Origin: Corydoras sp. C115
Taxonomy: Eukaryota > Chordata > Actinopteri > Siluriformes > Callichthyidae
Reading direction: 5' to 3'
NCBI GenBank assembly: GCA_019802505.1
Contig: JAFMOC010000378.1
Span: 478,501 to 542,500 of the forward strand
Length of the DNA: 64,000 nt
The position numbers and the translations under genes are program-made. Of this stretch, positions 42,676 to 53,835 are shown one piece after another. The first letter of the stretch is position 1. The number at the start of each line of letters is the position of its first letter. Below the pieces are notes generated by a model. The model saw nothing but the letters and a program-made list of their open reading frames with translations, had not been told where the DNA came from and did not search any database.

Positions 42676-43856
42676 AGGCTGGACCCTTGACGACCTCCTC
42701 CTCTCCACGCCGACGTCGTCGCAAAGACGCGCCCAAGACGAAGCTCCACAGCTGCTTAAGCTGCGGCGAAACCTTTACCAAAATGAGTAAACACCAGTGC
42801 GTCTACATCAAAGAGAGAATCTTCTTCTGCGCACAGTGTGGGAAGATCTTCGCCAATCAAAAAGGGCTTCAGAACCATCAGCGCATTCACACCGACAAGT
42901 CCTACCCCTGCTCGCAGTGCGAGAAGAGCTTCAACCAGCCGTGCGCCCTCAGGCGCCACCAGCGCGTCCACACGGGGGAGAAGCCCTACTCCTGCTCGCA
43001 GTGCGGGAACCGCTTCGCCGAGCAGACCACGCTGAAGAACCACCAGCGCGTCCACACGGGAGAGAAACCGCATGCCTGCTCGCAGTGCGGCAAGAGCTTC
43101 ACTCAGAAGAGCGACCTGAAGATCCACCAGCGCACTCACACCGGCGAGAAGCCCTATTTGTGCTCGCAGTGCGGCAAGAGCTTTATTTCCACCGCCAGAC
43201 TGAAAATGCACCAGCGCACCCACGCCGAGAGCAAGGCGTGTTTTTGCCCGGACTGCGGCAAGAGTTTTACTCAGACCGGCGCTCTGAAAAACCACTGGTG
43301 CGTCCCCGCAGAGGACAAGCTCCATTTCTGCTCGCAGTGCGGCAAGAGTTTTGCTCAGCAGAAATACCTGAAGAAACACCAGCACATCCACACCGAGGAC
43401 AAACCCTACTCGTGCTTGCAGTGCGGGAAGACCTTCGTTTCGGCCACCACGCTGAGACGACACCAGCGCATTCACACGGAGCACAAAACCTATTCCTGCC
43501 CAAATTGTGGGAAGGGTTTTACTCAGCAGAGTTACCTCAAGAAGCACCAGAAGATTCACACAGCAGAGAAACCCTACTCCTGCGCACAGTGCGAGAAGAG
43601 CTTCACTCAGCAGAGCACTCTGATCAGCCACCTGCGCATCCACACCGGAGAGAAACCCTACTTCTGCTCGCAGTGCGGCAAGAGCTTCACTCAGCAGAGC
43701 CATCTCAATAAACACCAGCACGTCCACGCGGGGGCGACCCCGGATCCCTGCGCTGACCACGGCGTCAAGGAGGTTTTAGTGAATGAGGCGTTCCTCTCGC
43801 TGCATTCGCTCAAAACCGAATCGGTATCGTCGCACTCGGACCAGGAGTTCCCCTGA
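42676..43856 (+). CDS. zinc-finger gene 2, finger exon
   Basis: Acceptor TCTGAACAG; phase joins the 40773-40839 exon to give Glu-Ala-Gly-Pro. A basic run (SPRRRRRKD), possibly a nuclear localisation signal, precedes a shortened finger (CLSCGETFTKMSKHQCVYI) and 11 standard C2H2 fingers. The sixth reads CPDCGKSFTQTGALKNHWCV followed by PAED, so its last His is lost. Finger helices differ (QPCALRR, EQTTLKN, STARLKM, SATTLRR). The C-terminus SLHSLKTESVSSHSDQEFP is acidic/Ser-rich. Probable nuclear DNA-binding regulator. GC-rich relative to flanks. Confidence 0.92.
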
Positions 43857-43903
43857 GAGACCACGTCAGAGAACGCCTTTAATTCCCAACATGAACTGGA
43901 AGA

Positions 43904-44498
43904 CAGCGGCACGGTGGATTAGTGGTTTTGGCATGTTCTCCTCTCAGCGCTAGGGATTCCCGGTTCGAATCCCAATCTGGGTGTGCTCCCCGTCTCCACG
44001 TGGGTTTCCTCCGGGTTCTCCGGTTTCCTCCCACAGTTTAAAAACATGGATCAAGTCAGTTGAGTTCGCCAAATTGCCCCATATAGAGTGTGTCTTGGGC
44101 GGCACGGTGACGTAGTGGTTTAGCATGTTCTCCTCTCAGCGCTAGGGATTCCCGGTTCGAATTCCAATCTGGGTGGAGTTTCCATGTTCTCCCCGTGTCC
44201 GTGTGTGTTTCCTCCGGGTTCTCCGATTTCCTCCCACAGTCCAAAAACATGGTTCAAGTCAATTGAGTCCTCCAAATTGCCCCATATAGATTGTGTGTGT
44301 GTGTGAGTGTGTGCCCAGCGATGGATTGGCGCCCTGTTCTGGGTCTATCTACCCAGTGCCCGAAACATTCTCCCCTGGATGGGCATGGTTTCCTCCCACA
44401 GTCCAAAAACATGGATCAAGTCAATTGAGTCCTCCAAATTGCCCCCCCCCCCAGCTTTATAGGATAAAGCGGAAGATAATGAATGAATGGATGGATGT
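43904..44498 (+). mobile_element. SINE-A mosaic in gene 2 3' region
   Basis: A 5' half (43904-44097), a second nearly full copy (44098-44390) and a middle-to-tail repeat (44391-44498) joined in direct order, probably by recombination between copies. Confidence 0.8.
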
Positions 44499-45181
44499 TA
44501 TTGCATGTTTATAGATTTACGCCATTTATCACATTTTTTGGTACCAAGATCCCACTTTCACTGTTTATGAAGCGAATATCACATTAGAACGAGGGTTAGT
44601 TTCATTATTTTACTAAGTTTTTGATGATTCCAGGATTTGGAGTGGTGCCGTGGTCTGAACTCCAGCGTAGGAGACCGGTGTTGTGCTCGTGGACTGGAGT
44701 CTTCATTCTGACGCCGTGTGTGAATCGAGAAACCAAATAATCCCACCGCGTGCTTTAAATGTATGATTGATTGATTTTAGACTTACCTATTTATCTATTC
44801 CGTCAGATTCTTTCACCTTCCATACAAACATTCATACTCATCTATTTAATAATCATTCAGCCAGCCACTGATTCACCTTTAAAATACATGTGTTATTATT
44901 ATAGTGTGCTTACTAATGTATCTGGTGTTTAAATGGTATTTTAAGTGTAAAATCAATTAAACTTTTTTCATCCATTATTAACATGTCTTTCATTCAGATG
45001 GATGTAAAGTAGAATGAAACACTCGTTGGTTATTCTGTGGTGTTGTGGTTGATTTGATGTTGCTGATATTATTTAGATGATGTATGATGTTCTGAAACCG
45101 TGAGAGAACTGAATCCTGTAATAAAGGTTATAAACATCAGCTCTTGTTGCAGGTCATTATTACGGTCTTTATTTTTATTAT
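44499..45181 (+). terminator. 3' region of zinc-finger gene 2 with candidate poly(A) site
   Basis: No frame. At 45074-45130 the block TTTAGATGATGTATGATGT, CTGAAAC and GTGAGAG with AATAAA near 45119 matches the block near 11740. Confidence 0.45.
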
Positions 45182-45530
45182 TCATTCATCCATTATCTTC
45201 TGCTTTATCCTCTATTAGTATCGTGGTGGGGTTCCCCATGCCCATCCAGGGGATAACTTCTTGGGCGCTGGGCAGATACACCCAGGATAGGACGCCAATC
45301 TATCACTGTACACACACTCACACACACACACACACTCTCTATATGGGGCAGTTTGGAGAACTCAATTGACTTAATGCATGTTTTTGGACTGTGGGAGGAA
45401 ACCAGAGAACCCGGAGGAAACCCACACAGACACGGGGAGAACATGGAAACTCCACCCAGATTGGGATTCGAACCGGGAATCCCCAGCGCTGAGAGGAGAA
45501 CATGCTAAACCACTAACCCACCGTGCTGCC
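45182..45530 (-). mobile_element. SINE-A
   Basis: Full length; no C tract (GGTGGGGTTCC); CA-run growth in the GTGTGAGTG region. Confidence 0.9.
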
Positions 45531-45676
45531 GATTTTTATTATTCCACCATTATTAGCTTCCTTTCTTCTCCCACAATTTTTAAGCTATGAAAACGGATTT
45601 TGCACGACACGCCCGGCTCAACGGTCAGATGAGTGCAACGGAATCGGTTGGACCGTTCTCATGATATTCCCTTTTT

Positions 45677-45928
45677 CCATCCATCTATTATCTTCCGCTT
45701 TATTAGGGTCGCGGGGCACACACTCACTCACACAGACACACTCTATATGGGGCAATTTGGAGAACTCAATTGACTTGATCCATGTTTTTTTTGGACTGTG
45801 GGAGGAAACCGGAGGGAACCCACGTGGACACGGGGAGAACATGGAAACTCCACCAAGATTAGGATCGAGCTGGGAATCCCTAGTGCTGAGAGGAGAACAT
45901 GCTAAACCACTAAGCCAGCGTGCTGCCC
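45677..45928 (-). mobile_element. SINE-A with ~110 bp internal deletion
   Basis: GGTCGCGGG jumps straight to GCACACACTCAC; the homopolymer region is deleted. Confidence 0.88.
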
Positions 45929-45984
45929 CAATACTAACATGATGTGTGTAAACAGGTTTCAATATAAAAGCCTAAAAAAATTAT

Positions 45985-46070
45985 TAACCCGGGTAGATCT
46001 CGATGACCTGGCCAATGGAAAAGTAGATCTCGGGCCAGAAAAGTGTGGGCACCCCTGCTCTAAACACACC
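45985..46070 (-). mobile_element. possible hAT-type terminal remnant
   Basis: GTAGATCTCG occurs twice, followed by GGGCACCCCTGCTC (minus strand CAGGGGTGCCC), like the end near 4230. Confidence 0.35.
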
Positions 46071-46281
46071 CTATTACCCAGCCACGCCCACTTTTAACAT
46101 CTTTATTTATTTTAGAAGGAGGACTTTAAGTGGAGTACGGAGTGAGATGGGTAACTGATGAAGATGAGGGTTCGGGCTGATTCTTAGTGTATGTGAGAAG
46201 GATTCTTTGTTGAACAACAGGGGGCGCAGGTGAGAAATCATGTGAATACTCCATTAAAAAAAATGTAACATGACATAAAAC

Positions 46282-46840
46282 CATCCATCCATTACCTTCC
46301 ACTTTATCCTCTACTAGAGTCGTTGGGGGGGGGGGGGGGGTTCCCCATGTCCATCTAGGGGAGAACGTCTCGTGCGCTGGGCAGATACACCCAGGACAGG
46401 ACGCCAATCTATCACTGAACACACACTCACTCACACAAAACACACTCTACAGTATATGGGGCAATTTGGAGAACTCAATTGACTTGATCCATGGTTTTTT
46501 TGGACTGTGGGAGGAAACCGGAGAACCCGGAGGTAACCCACGCGGACACGGGGAGAACATGGAAACTCCACCCAGATGGGGATCGAACTGGAAATCCCTA
46601 GTGCTGAGAGGAGAACATGCTAAACCAGTAATCCACCGTGCCGCCCCAGACACACCCTATATGGGGCAATTTGTAGAATTCAATTGACCATGATTCCTGT
46701 TGTTGGACTGTGGGAGGAAACCGGAGAACCCGGAGGAAACCCACGCGGACACGGGGAGAACATGGAAACTCCACCCAGATTGGGATTCGAACCAGCGCTG
46801 AGAGGAGAACATGCTAAACACTAAGACACCATGCCGCCCT
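46282..46840 (-). mobile_element. SINE-A copy plus truncated neighbour
   Basis: 46282-46646 is full length with a G tract of 18; 46647-46840 is the head half of a second minus copy joined directly. Confidence 0.88.
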
Positions 46841-46959
46841 AACATAAAACCCATCTGCTTAATTGTTTTGGTTGAAATTCCGCGATAAGATTCAAATCTT
46901 CAGTATAAATCAAATCAATATGGTAAACATTAAAGTTAATGCCGCTCTCCACTCTCTGC

Positions 46960-47143
46960 AACACTTGCATTGTAGCTCCACCATCATACAGAAGGTGGCG
47001 TTATTGTATTTAACAGCCAAACGCCGTTAACCGAAACAAAGAAGAGACAGAATAAAGAACACAAACACCCCGTGTGCTGAGAAATGTAATACAAAATAAA
47101 AAATTATATTCCATCTGCAGGTTTTTATATCAGATAAATAAAG
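46960..47143 (+). promoter_or_regulatory. candidate promoter and untranslated exon 1, zinc-finger gene 3
   Basis: GGTGGCGTTATTG and AAACAAAGAAGAGACAG resemble the region ahead of gene 2. The exon would end at AAATAAAG|GTAAGA. The start site is unknown. Confidence 0.4.
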
Positions 47144-47403
47144 GTAAGATTCTTTACAATTACTGAAATTGAATAGTGTGTGAATAATCGGGATGTAAAT
47201 GAGACTGCTGGATTTATGCTATTTAATTTTATTGATTATAATATTGACATCTTTAAGTGTTTACGGGATTGCACTATAATCAGAAAGCTACGAGTAGAGA
47301 ATTGTCTATCATATCTCATATCGTATAATTTCCTTATTTAGCAAACATTAATTTATTGATTTATTTTCGTATCATCTTCATTCTGAACAAGGTCGTGGGG
47401 GGG

Positions 47404-47470
47404 ATGGAGCCTATCCCAGCTATCAGTGAGATAAAGGAGGAGACACAACAGGAACAGGTCTCTGATCCAG
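47404..47470 (+). CDS. zinc-finger gene 3, first coding exon
   Basis: Encodes MEPIPAISEIKEETQQEQVS then DP, donor CCAG|GTGAGA. The same 67-nt length and phase as gene 2, and the same MEPIPA start. IKEE-type acidic motif. Confidence 0.85.
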
Positions 47471-47498
47471 GTGAGATCACCAAACACAGTTCTAACAT

Positions 47499-47850
47499 TC
47501 ATTCATTCATTCATTATCTTCCGCTTTATCCTCTATTAGGGTCGCGCGGTGGGGGGGGGGTTCTCCATGCCCATCCGGGGGAGAACATTTCGGGCGCTGG
47601 GCAAATACACCCAGGACAGAGCAATCTATCACTGGGCACACACACACAGACACACTCTATATGGGGCAATTTGGAGAACTCAATTGACTTGATCCATGTT
47701 TTTGGACTGTGGGAGGAAACCGGAGAACCCAGAGGAAACCCACGCGGACACAGGGATAACACGGAAACTCCACCCAGATGGGGATTCGAACCGGGAATCC
47801 CTAGTGCTGAGAGGAGAACGTGCTAAACCACTAAGACACCGTGCCGCCCA
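47499..47850 (-). mobile_element. SINE-A, 9-bp target duplication, in intron of gene 3
   Basis: TTCTAACAT on both sides; inserted 28 bp after the donor. Confidence 0.92.
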
Positions 47851-47890
47851 ATTCTAACATATAATATTGTTAATATAATATAAAAAAAGG

Positions 47891-48249
47891 TTTGGCACGG
47901 TGGCTTAGTGATTGGCATGTTCTCCTCTCAGTGCTAGGGATTCCCGGTTCGAATCCCCATCTGGGTGGAGTTTCCATGTTCTCCCCGTGTCCGCGTGGGT
48001 TTCCTCCGGGTTCTCCGGTTTCCTCCCACAGTCCAAGAACATGGATCAAGGTCAATTGAATTATCCAAATTGCCCCATATAGAGTGTGTCTGTGTGAGTG
48101 AGTGTGTGTGTGATAGATTGGCGCCCTGTCCTGGGTGTATCTGCCCAGCGCCCAAAACGTTGTCCCCTGGATGGGCATGGGGGAACCCCCCCCCCCCGCG
48201 ACCCTAATAGAGGATAAAGTGGAAGATAATGAATGAATGGATGGATGGA
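47891..48249 (+). mobile_element. SINE-A in intron of gene 3
   Basis: Head starts GGCACGGTGGC; C tract of about 15; GGAT tail variant. Confidence 0.9.
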
Positions 48250-48363
48250 TAAAAAGGGTCGACCTGTAAAATGTTTATTGATAATTGAAGATACACATGA
48301 ACTAACTGAGTTGTGTTATTACTATTGTGATGGAAGACTTGTATAAAATTGTTCTCCAAACAG

Positions 48364-50117
48364 AAGCAGAACCCAGCAGGACCTCCTTGCACCGGCATTC
48401 TCGCCAAGACATGGCCAAGAAGATAATACAAAGGTACTCAAGCTGTGGAGAAAATATTACTAAAGTGAGTAAAGTCCACCTCCAGTGCGTCAAAACCGAA
48501 GATCAAACCTTCTTCTGCGCACAATGTGGAAAGAGCTTTCCGAATCAAATTGGTTTTAAATACCACCAGTGCATTCACACCGGAGAAAAAACATATTCCT
48601 GTTCACAGTGTGGAAGTAGGTTTAATCAGTCGGGCACTTTCAAACGGCACCATCGCATTCACAGTGGAGAGAAACCCTACTCCTGTACACAGTGTGGGAG
48701 GAGCTTCAATCATTCCAGTTCTCTCAAAAGCCACCAGCGCATTCACACCGGAGCAAAACCCTATTTGTGTGCACAGTGTGGAAAGAGTTTTAGCACCCAG
48801 AGTCACCTGAAATGTCACCGGCGCATTCACACCGGAGAGAGACCGTACATCTGCGCACAGTGCGGGCGATGTTTCAGCGAACAAGGTCACCTTAAATGTC
48901 ACCGGCGCATTCACACGGGAGAGAGACCGTACTCCTGCTCCCAGTGTGGAAAGAGCTTCACCACCCAAAGCAATCTCACGTGTCACCGGCGCATCCACAC
49001 GGGAGAGAGACCGTACTCCTGCTCCCAGTGTGGGAGGAGCTTCAATTACTCGGGTTCTCTCAAAAACCACAAGTGCGTTCCCGCAGAGGAGAAAACCTAT
49101 TTCTGTCCTCGCTGCGGTCAGAACTTTAATCGAGTGGCCGACCTGGAGCACCATCAGCGGATTCACACGGCAGAGGACGCGTATTTCTGTTCGCAGTGCG
49201 GAAAGAGCTTTTCTAACGAAAATGACCTTAAAAGCCACCAGTACCTTCACACCGAGAAGAAACCGTATGCCTTTTCAGCGTGTGGGAAGGGTTTCACCAA
49301 ACGGGGTACCCTCAGCTCCCATAAGCGCGTTGACACGGGAGAAAAACCCTTCAGCTGCTCGCAGTGTGGGAAGAGTTTTACCCGACAGAGTACTCTAAAG
49401 GACCACCGGCGCGTTCACACGGGAGAGAAACCATACGCCTGCTCACTGTGTGGGAAGAGTTTTACCAAACTGGATTATCTGAAACACCACCAGCGCATTC
49501 ACACCGGAGAGAAACCATACTTCTGCTCACAATGCGGGAAGAGTTTTACCCGGCAGAGTCACCTGAAATGCCACCAGAGCATCCACACGGGGCAGAAGCC
49601 GTACTCCTGCTCGCAGTGCGGCAAGAGCTTCACCAACTTGGATTACCTCAAACGCCACCAGCGCATTCACACCGGAGAGAAAGCGTTTTCCTGCCCGGCG
49701 TGCGGAAAGAGCTTCACCAAATGGGATTACCTGAAGCGGCACCAGCGCGTTCACACGGGCGCCAAACCCTACTTCTGCTCGCAGTGCGGGAAGAGCTTCA
49801 CCCGCCAGAGTCACCTGAAATGCCACCAGAACATCCACACGGGTGAGAAGCCATATCCGTGCCCGCAGTGCGGGAAGACCTTTAATAAGAAGAGCAATCT
49901 GAAAAGCCACCAGCGCATTCACACGGGCGACAAACCCTACTCCTGCTCAGAGTGTGGGAGGAGCTTTGCTCAGCAGAAAAGTCTGAATTATCACCGGCGC
50001 GTTCACGCGGAACAGACGCCGTGTTTCTACAGTGACCATCACGGCGTGGGAGGTCATTCGGTGAAGGAGAGCATTCAGCAGAACATCCAGGTGGAACTGA
50101 AGATAACTCCACACTGA
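48364..50117 (+). CDS. zinc-finger gene 3, finger exon (18 finger units)
   Basis: Acceptor CTCCAAACAG; phase gives Glu across the junction with 47404-47470, then AEPSRTSLHRHSRQD. A decayed finger (SSCGENITKVSKVHLQ) precedes 18 units. Unit 7 (CSQCGRSFNYSGSLKNHKCV then PAEE) lacks its last His. Unit 10 reads FSACGKGF with the first Cys changed to Phe and the last His to Asp. The other 16 have all ligands. KWDYLKR/KLDYLKH/NLDYLKR and RQSHLKC fingers recur alternately in units 12-16, showing internal duplication. The tail SVKESIQQNIQVELKITPH runs into the minisatellite. Likely nuclear DNA-binding protein; paralogue of gene 1. Confidence 0.92.
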
Positions 50118-51142
50118 CCCCAGCAGGTGGAACTGGAGATAACCCCGCACTGACCCCAGCAGGTGGAACTGAAGATAACCCCGCACTGACCCCAGCAGGT
50201 GGAACTGAAGATAACCCCGCACTGACCCCAGCAGGTGGAACTGAAGATAACCCCGCACTGACCCCAGCAGGTGGAACTGAAGATAACCCCGCACTGATCC
50301 CAGCAGGTGGAACTGAAGATAACCCCGCACTGACCCCAGCAGGTGGAACTGAAGATAACCCCGCACTGACCCCAGCAGGTGGAACTGAAGATAACCCCGC
50401 ACTGACCCCAGCAGGTGGAACTGAAGATAACCCCGCACTGACACCAGCAGGTGGAACTGAAGATAACCTTGCACTGACCCCAGCAGGTGGAACTGAAGAT
50501 AACTCCACACTGACCCCAGCAGGTGGAACTGAAGATAACTCCACACTGACCCCAGCAGGTGGAACTGAAGATAACCCCGCACTGACCCCAGCAGGTGGAA
50601 CTGAAGATAACCCCGCACTGACCCCAGCAGGTGGAACTGAAGATAACCCCGCACTGACCCCAGCAGGTGGAACTGAAGATAACTCCACACTGACCCCAGC
50701 AGGTGGAACTGAAGATAACCCCGCACTGACACCAGCAGGTGGAACTGAAGATAACCCCGCACTGACACCAGCAGGTGGAACTGAAGATAACCCCGCACTG
50801 ACCCCAGCAGGTGGAACTGAAGATAACTCCACACTGACCCCAGCAGGTGGAACTGAAGATAACTCCGCACTGATCCCAGCAGGTGGAACTGAAGATAACC
50901 CCGCACTGACCCCAGCAGGTGGAACTGAAGATAACCCCGCACTGACCCCAGCAGGTGGAACTGAAGATAACCCCGCACTGACCCCAGCAGGTGGAACTGA
51001 AGATAACCCCGCACTGACCCCAGCAGGTGGAACTGAAGATAACCCCGCACTGACCCCAGCAGGTGGAACTGAAGATAACCCCGCACTGACCCCAGCAGGT
51101 GGAACTGAAGATAACTCCACACTGACCCCAGCAGGTGGAACG
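50090..51142 (+). repeat. 36-bp minisatellite grown from the end of gene 3
   Basis: About 29 tandem units built around CAGGTGGAACTGAAGATAAC and CACTGACCC. The first unit is the last codons plus stop of gene 3. Variants alternate AACCCC/AACTCC and TGACCC/TGATCC. No unit carries a stop on the minus strand, so long spurious frames exist there. Confidence 0.95.
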
Positions 51143-51211
51143 GGATCCACTCAATTCCAACAATAACTATACGACGCCAAGTTAATTACAATATAAATAT
51201 CTGAAGAGTGC

Positions 51212-51895
51212 ACGGCACGGTGGCTTAGTGGTTTAGCATGTTCTCCTCTCGTCGCTAGGGATTCCAGGTTCGAATCCCCATCTGGGTGGAGTTTCCATGT
51301 TCTCCCCGTGTCCGCGTGGGTTTCCTCCGGGTTCTCCGGTTTCCTCCCACAGTCCAAAAACATGGATCAAGTCAATTGAATTCTCCAAATTGCCCCATAT
51401 AGAGTGTGTCTGTGTGAGTGAGTGTGTGCCCAGCGATGGATTGGCGCCCTGTCCTGGGTGTATCTGCCCAGCACCCAAGACGCTGTCCCCTGGATGGGCA
51501 TGAGGAACCCCCCGCGACCTTAATAGAGGATAAAGCGGAAGACATTCATTCATTCATTCATTATCTCTCGCTTTATCCTCTATTAGGGTCGCGGTGGGGT
51601 TCCCCATGTCCATCCAGGGGAGAAAGTCTCGGGCGCTGGGCAGATAGACCCAGGACAGGGCGCCAATCCATCACTGGGCACACACTCACTCACACAGACA
51701 CACTCTGTATGGGGCAATTTGGAGAACTCAATTGACTTGATCCATGTTTTTGGACTGTGGGAGGAAACCGGAGAACCCGGAGAAAACCCACGCAGACACG
51801 GAGAGAACATGGAAACTCCACCCAGATGGGGATTCGAACCGGGAATCCCTAGTGCTGAGAGGCGAACGTGCTAACCACTAAGCCACCGTGCCGCC
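51212..51895. mobile_element. inverted pair of SINE-A copies, tail to tail
   Basis: Plus copy 51212-51542 and young-type minus copy 51543-51895 meet at their tails (GGAAGAC|ATTCATTC). Confidence 0.92.
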
Positions 51896-51934
51896 TTCTT
51901 TAAGACAATGTTTCATATATTTAAACTTTATATA

Positions 51935-52487
51935 GTCCCGTACGATGGCTTAGTGACTAGAACGTTTTTGTCTAAGCATTGGGGATCCAGGTTCGGATCC
52001 AGATCTGGGTGGAATTTCCATGTTCTCCCCGTGTCCGCGTGGGTTTCCTCCGGGTTCTCCGGTTTCCTCCCACAGTTTTTGAGTTCTCCAAAATTGCCCC
52101 ATATAGAGTGTGCCTGTGTGCGTGAGTGTGTGCCCAGCGATGGATTAGCATCCTGTCCTGGGAGAATACAAGTACAGGATCAATGAAATGTAGTTAGCAT
52201 CAGACCAGAAGTGCAATATAAATATTATTTATTATATCTGGGTGGAGTTTCCATGTTCTCCCCGTGGTTTCCTCCAGGTTCTCCAGTTTCCTCCCACAGT
52301 CCAAAAGCATGGATCAAGTCAATTGAGTTCTCCAAATTGCCCCATATAGAGTGTGTCTGTGTGAGTCCAGCGCCCTGTCCTCGGTGTATCTGCCCAACGC
52401 CCGAAACGTTCTCCCCCCGATGGGCATGGGGAACCCCCCAGCGACCCTAATAGAGGATAAAGTGGAAGATAATGAATGGATGGGTAC
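51935..52487 (+). mobile_element. two partial SINE-A copies
   Basis: 51935-52162 is a diverged 5' part ending at CCTGTCCTGGGA; 52236-52487 starts at ATCTGGGTGG and keeps the tail. Confidence 0.85.
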
Positions 52488-52489
52488 AT

Positions 52490-52800
52490 AGTATGAACAT
52501 GATATAAAGATATAAAATGCATACGGTACAGAAGGTGCAGAGAAGGGATTGTGCAAAAGAGTAATTACAGTGTATGTGTAGCATTCAGGAGGATTACCGC
52601 CTCAGGAGAAAAACTTTTCCTGAGTCTGCTGGTGCGGGAGCGGAGACTCCTGAAACGCCTACCTGATGGTAAGAGGCTGAAAAGTCCATGATTTGGGTGG
52701 GTAGTGTCCTTAATGATATTCCTCGCCCTGCCATGTATGTCCTCGATGGTGGGTAACTCTGTGCCGTTTTTTTCCACCCGCTGGACTGTCCTTAGCTCAA
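52490..52800 (-). mobile_element. LINE-like C-terminal coding fragment
   Basis: The minus strand reads IHGRARNIIKDTTHPNH, LPSGRRFRSLRSRTSRLRKS and FSPEAVILLN, a sequence common at the 3' coding end of fish non-LTR elements. Family not settled. Confidence 0.6.
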
Positions 52801-53173
52801 ATATTATCTAAGTTACAGCACTTAAAAAATCTGATTATTCCCATTTGAAATGAACCACGCCAACTTTGAAGAGTGATCAGGAGCAAGGGGAGAAGGCGAT
52901 CACTTTGCGATTTCAAAAGACCGGTCTGGCTGTGGCCGTCTCCGACTCCAGCTAATTTTGTTTTTATAGCTTGAAAATTTGTCGAGTTATGGGAGTGCAA
53001 AAATGACCATAATGTTAAGTGAATGTGAATTTTGGCTCGGAAAAACGGGAATATCTCGGGAGCGGTTCGAACGATTCCATAACCGTATACAAGCACTTAT
53101 CTCACCAATGAGCCGGAGGTGTCCTGCGAAACTCATGACAACAGCTCGGAAATTCACGAGTAGGGAGACAAAA
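52801..53173. other. no feature seen
   Basis: Moderate GC without a recognisable gene or repeat; open frames lack splice or homology support. Confidence 0.45.
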
Positions 53174-53491
53174 AGGTGGCTTAGTGGTTTAGCATGTTCC
53201 ACCCAGACGAATCCCCGTCTGGGTGGAGTTTCCATGATCTCCCCGTGTCCGCGTGGGTTTCCTCCGGGTTCTCCGGTTTCCTCCCACAGTCCAAACAACA
53301 TGGATCAAGTCAATTGAGTTCTCCAAATTGCCCCATATAGAGTGTGTTTGTGTGTGTAAGTGTGTCCAGTGATGGATTGCCCCCCTGTCCTGGGTGTATC
53401 TGCCCAGCGCCAGAAACGTTCTCCCCTGGATGGGCATGGGGAAACCCCCCGTGACCCTAATAGAGGATAAAGAGGAAGATAATGAATGGAT
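53174..53491 (+). mobile_element. SINE-A lacking part of the head
   Basis: Starts at AGGTGGCTTAG, and about 35 bp around the B box is deleted (GTTCCACCCAGACG). Confidence 0.88.
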
Positions 53492-53522
53492 GAAAAAAAA
53501 TAAGATAACAATAGATAATAAT

Positions 53523-53835
53523 AGGTGGCTTAGTGGTTTAGCATGTTCTCCTCTCAGCGCTAGGGATTCCCGGTTCGAATCCCCATCTGGGTGGGGTTTC
53601 CATGTTCTCCCCGTGTCCGCGTGGGTTTCCTCCGGGTTCTCCGGTTTCCTCCCACAGTCCAAAAACATGGATCAAGTCAATTGAGTTCTCCAAATTGCCC
53701 CATATAGAGTGTGTGTGTGAGAGTGAGTGTGTCCAGTGATAGATTGGTATCCTGTCCTGGGTCTATCTGCCCAGCGCCCGAAACGTTCTCCCCTGAATGG
53801 GTATGCGGAACCCCCCCGCGACCCTAATAGAGGAA
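53523..53835 (+). mobile_element. SINE-A lacking head start and tail
   Basis: Also starts at AGGTGGCTTAG, like its neighbour, and ends at CCTAATAGAGG without the ATGA tail. Confidence 0.88.

Noticed and set aside
42756..43760. Long minus-strand frame of 334 codons opposite zinc-finger gene 2
   Set aside because: It is the antisense shadow of GC-rich repeated fingers; similar shadows lie opposite genes 1 and 3.
50090..51142. CRISPR-like appearance of regular direct repeats
   Set aside because: Units are contiguous with no unique spacers, and the DNA is vertebrate.
49882..51163. Three long minus-strand reading frames (up to 422 codons) of 12-residue repeats
   Set aside because: They are readings of the 36-bp minisatellite, which has no stop on that strand; no start context or splice support.
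52979..53317. 112-codon frame starting MSSYGSAKM
   Set aside because: It runs into a SINE-A copy and shows no domain; the first part alone is too short to support.
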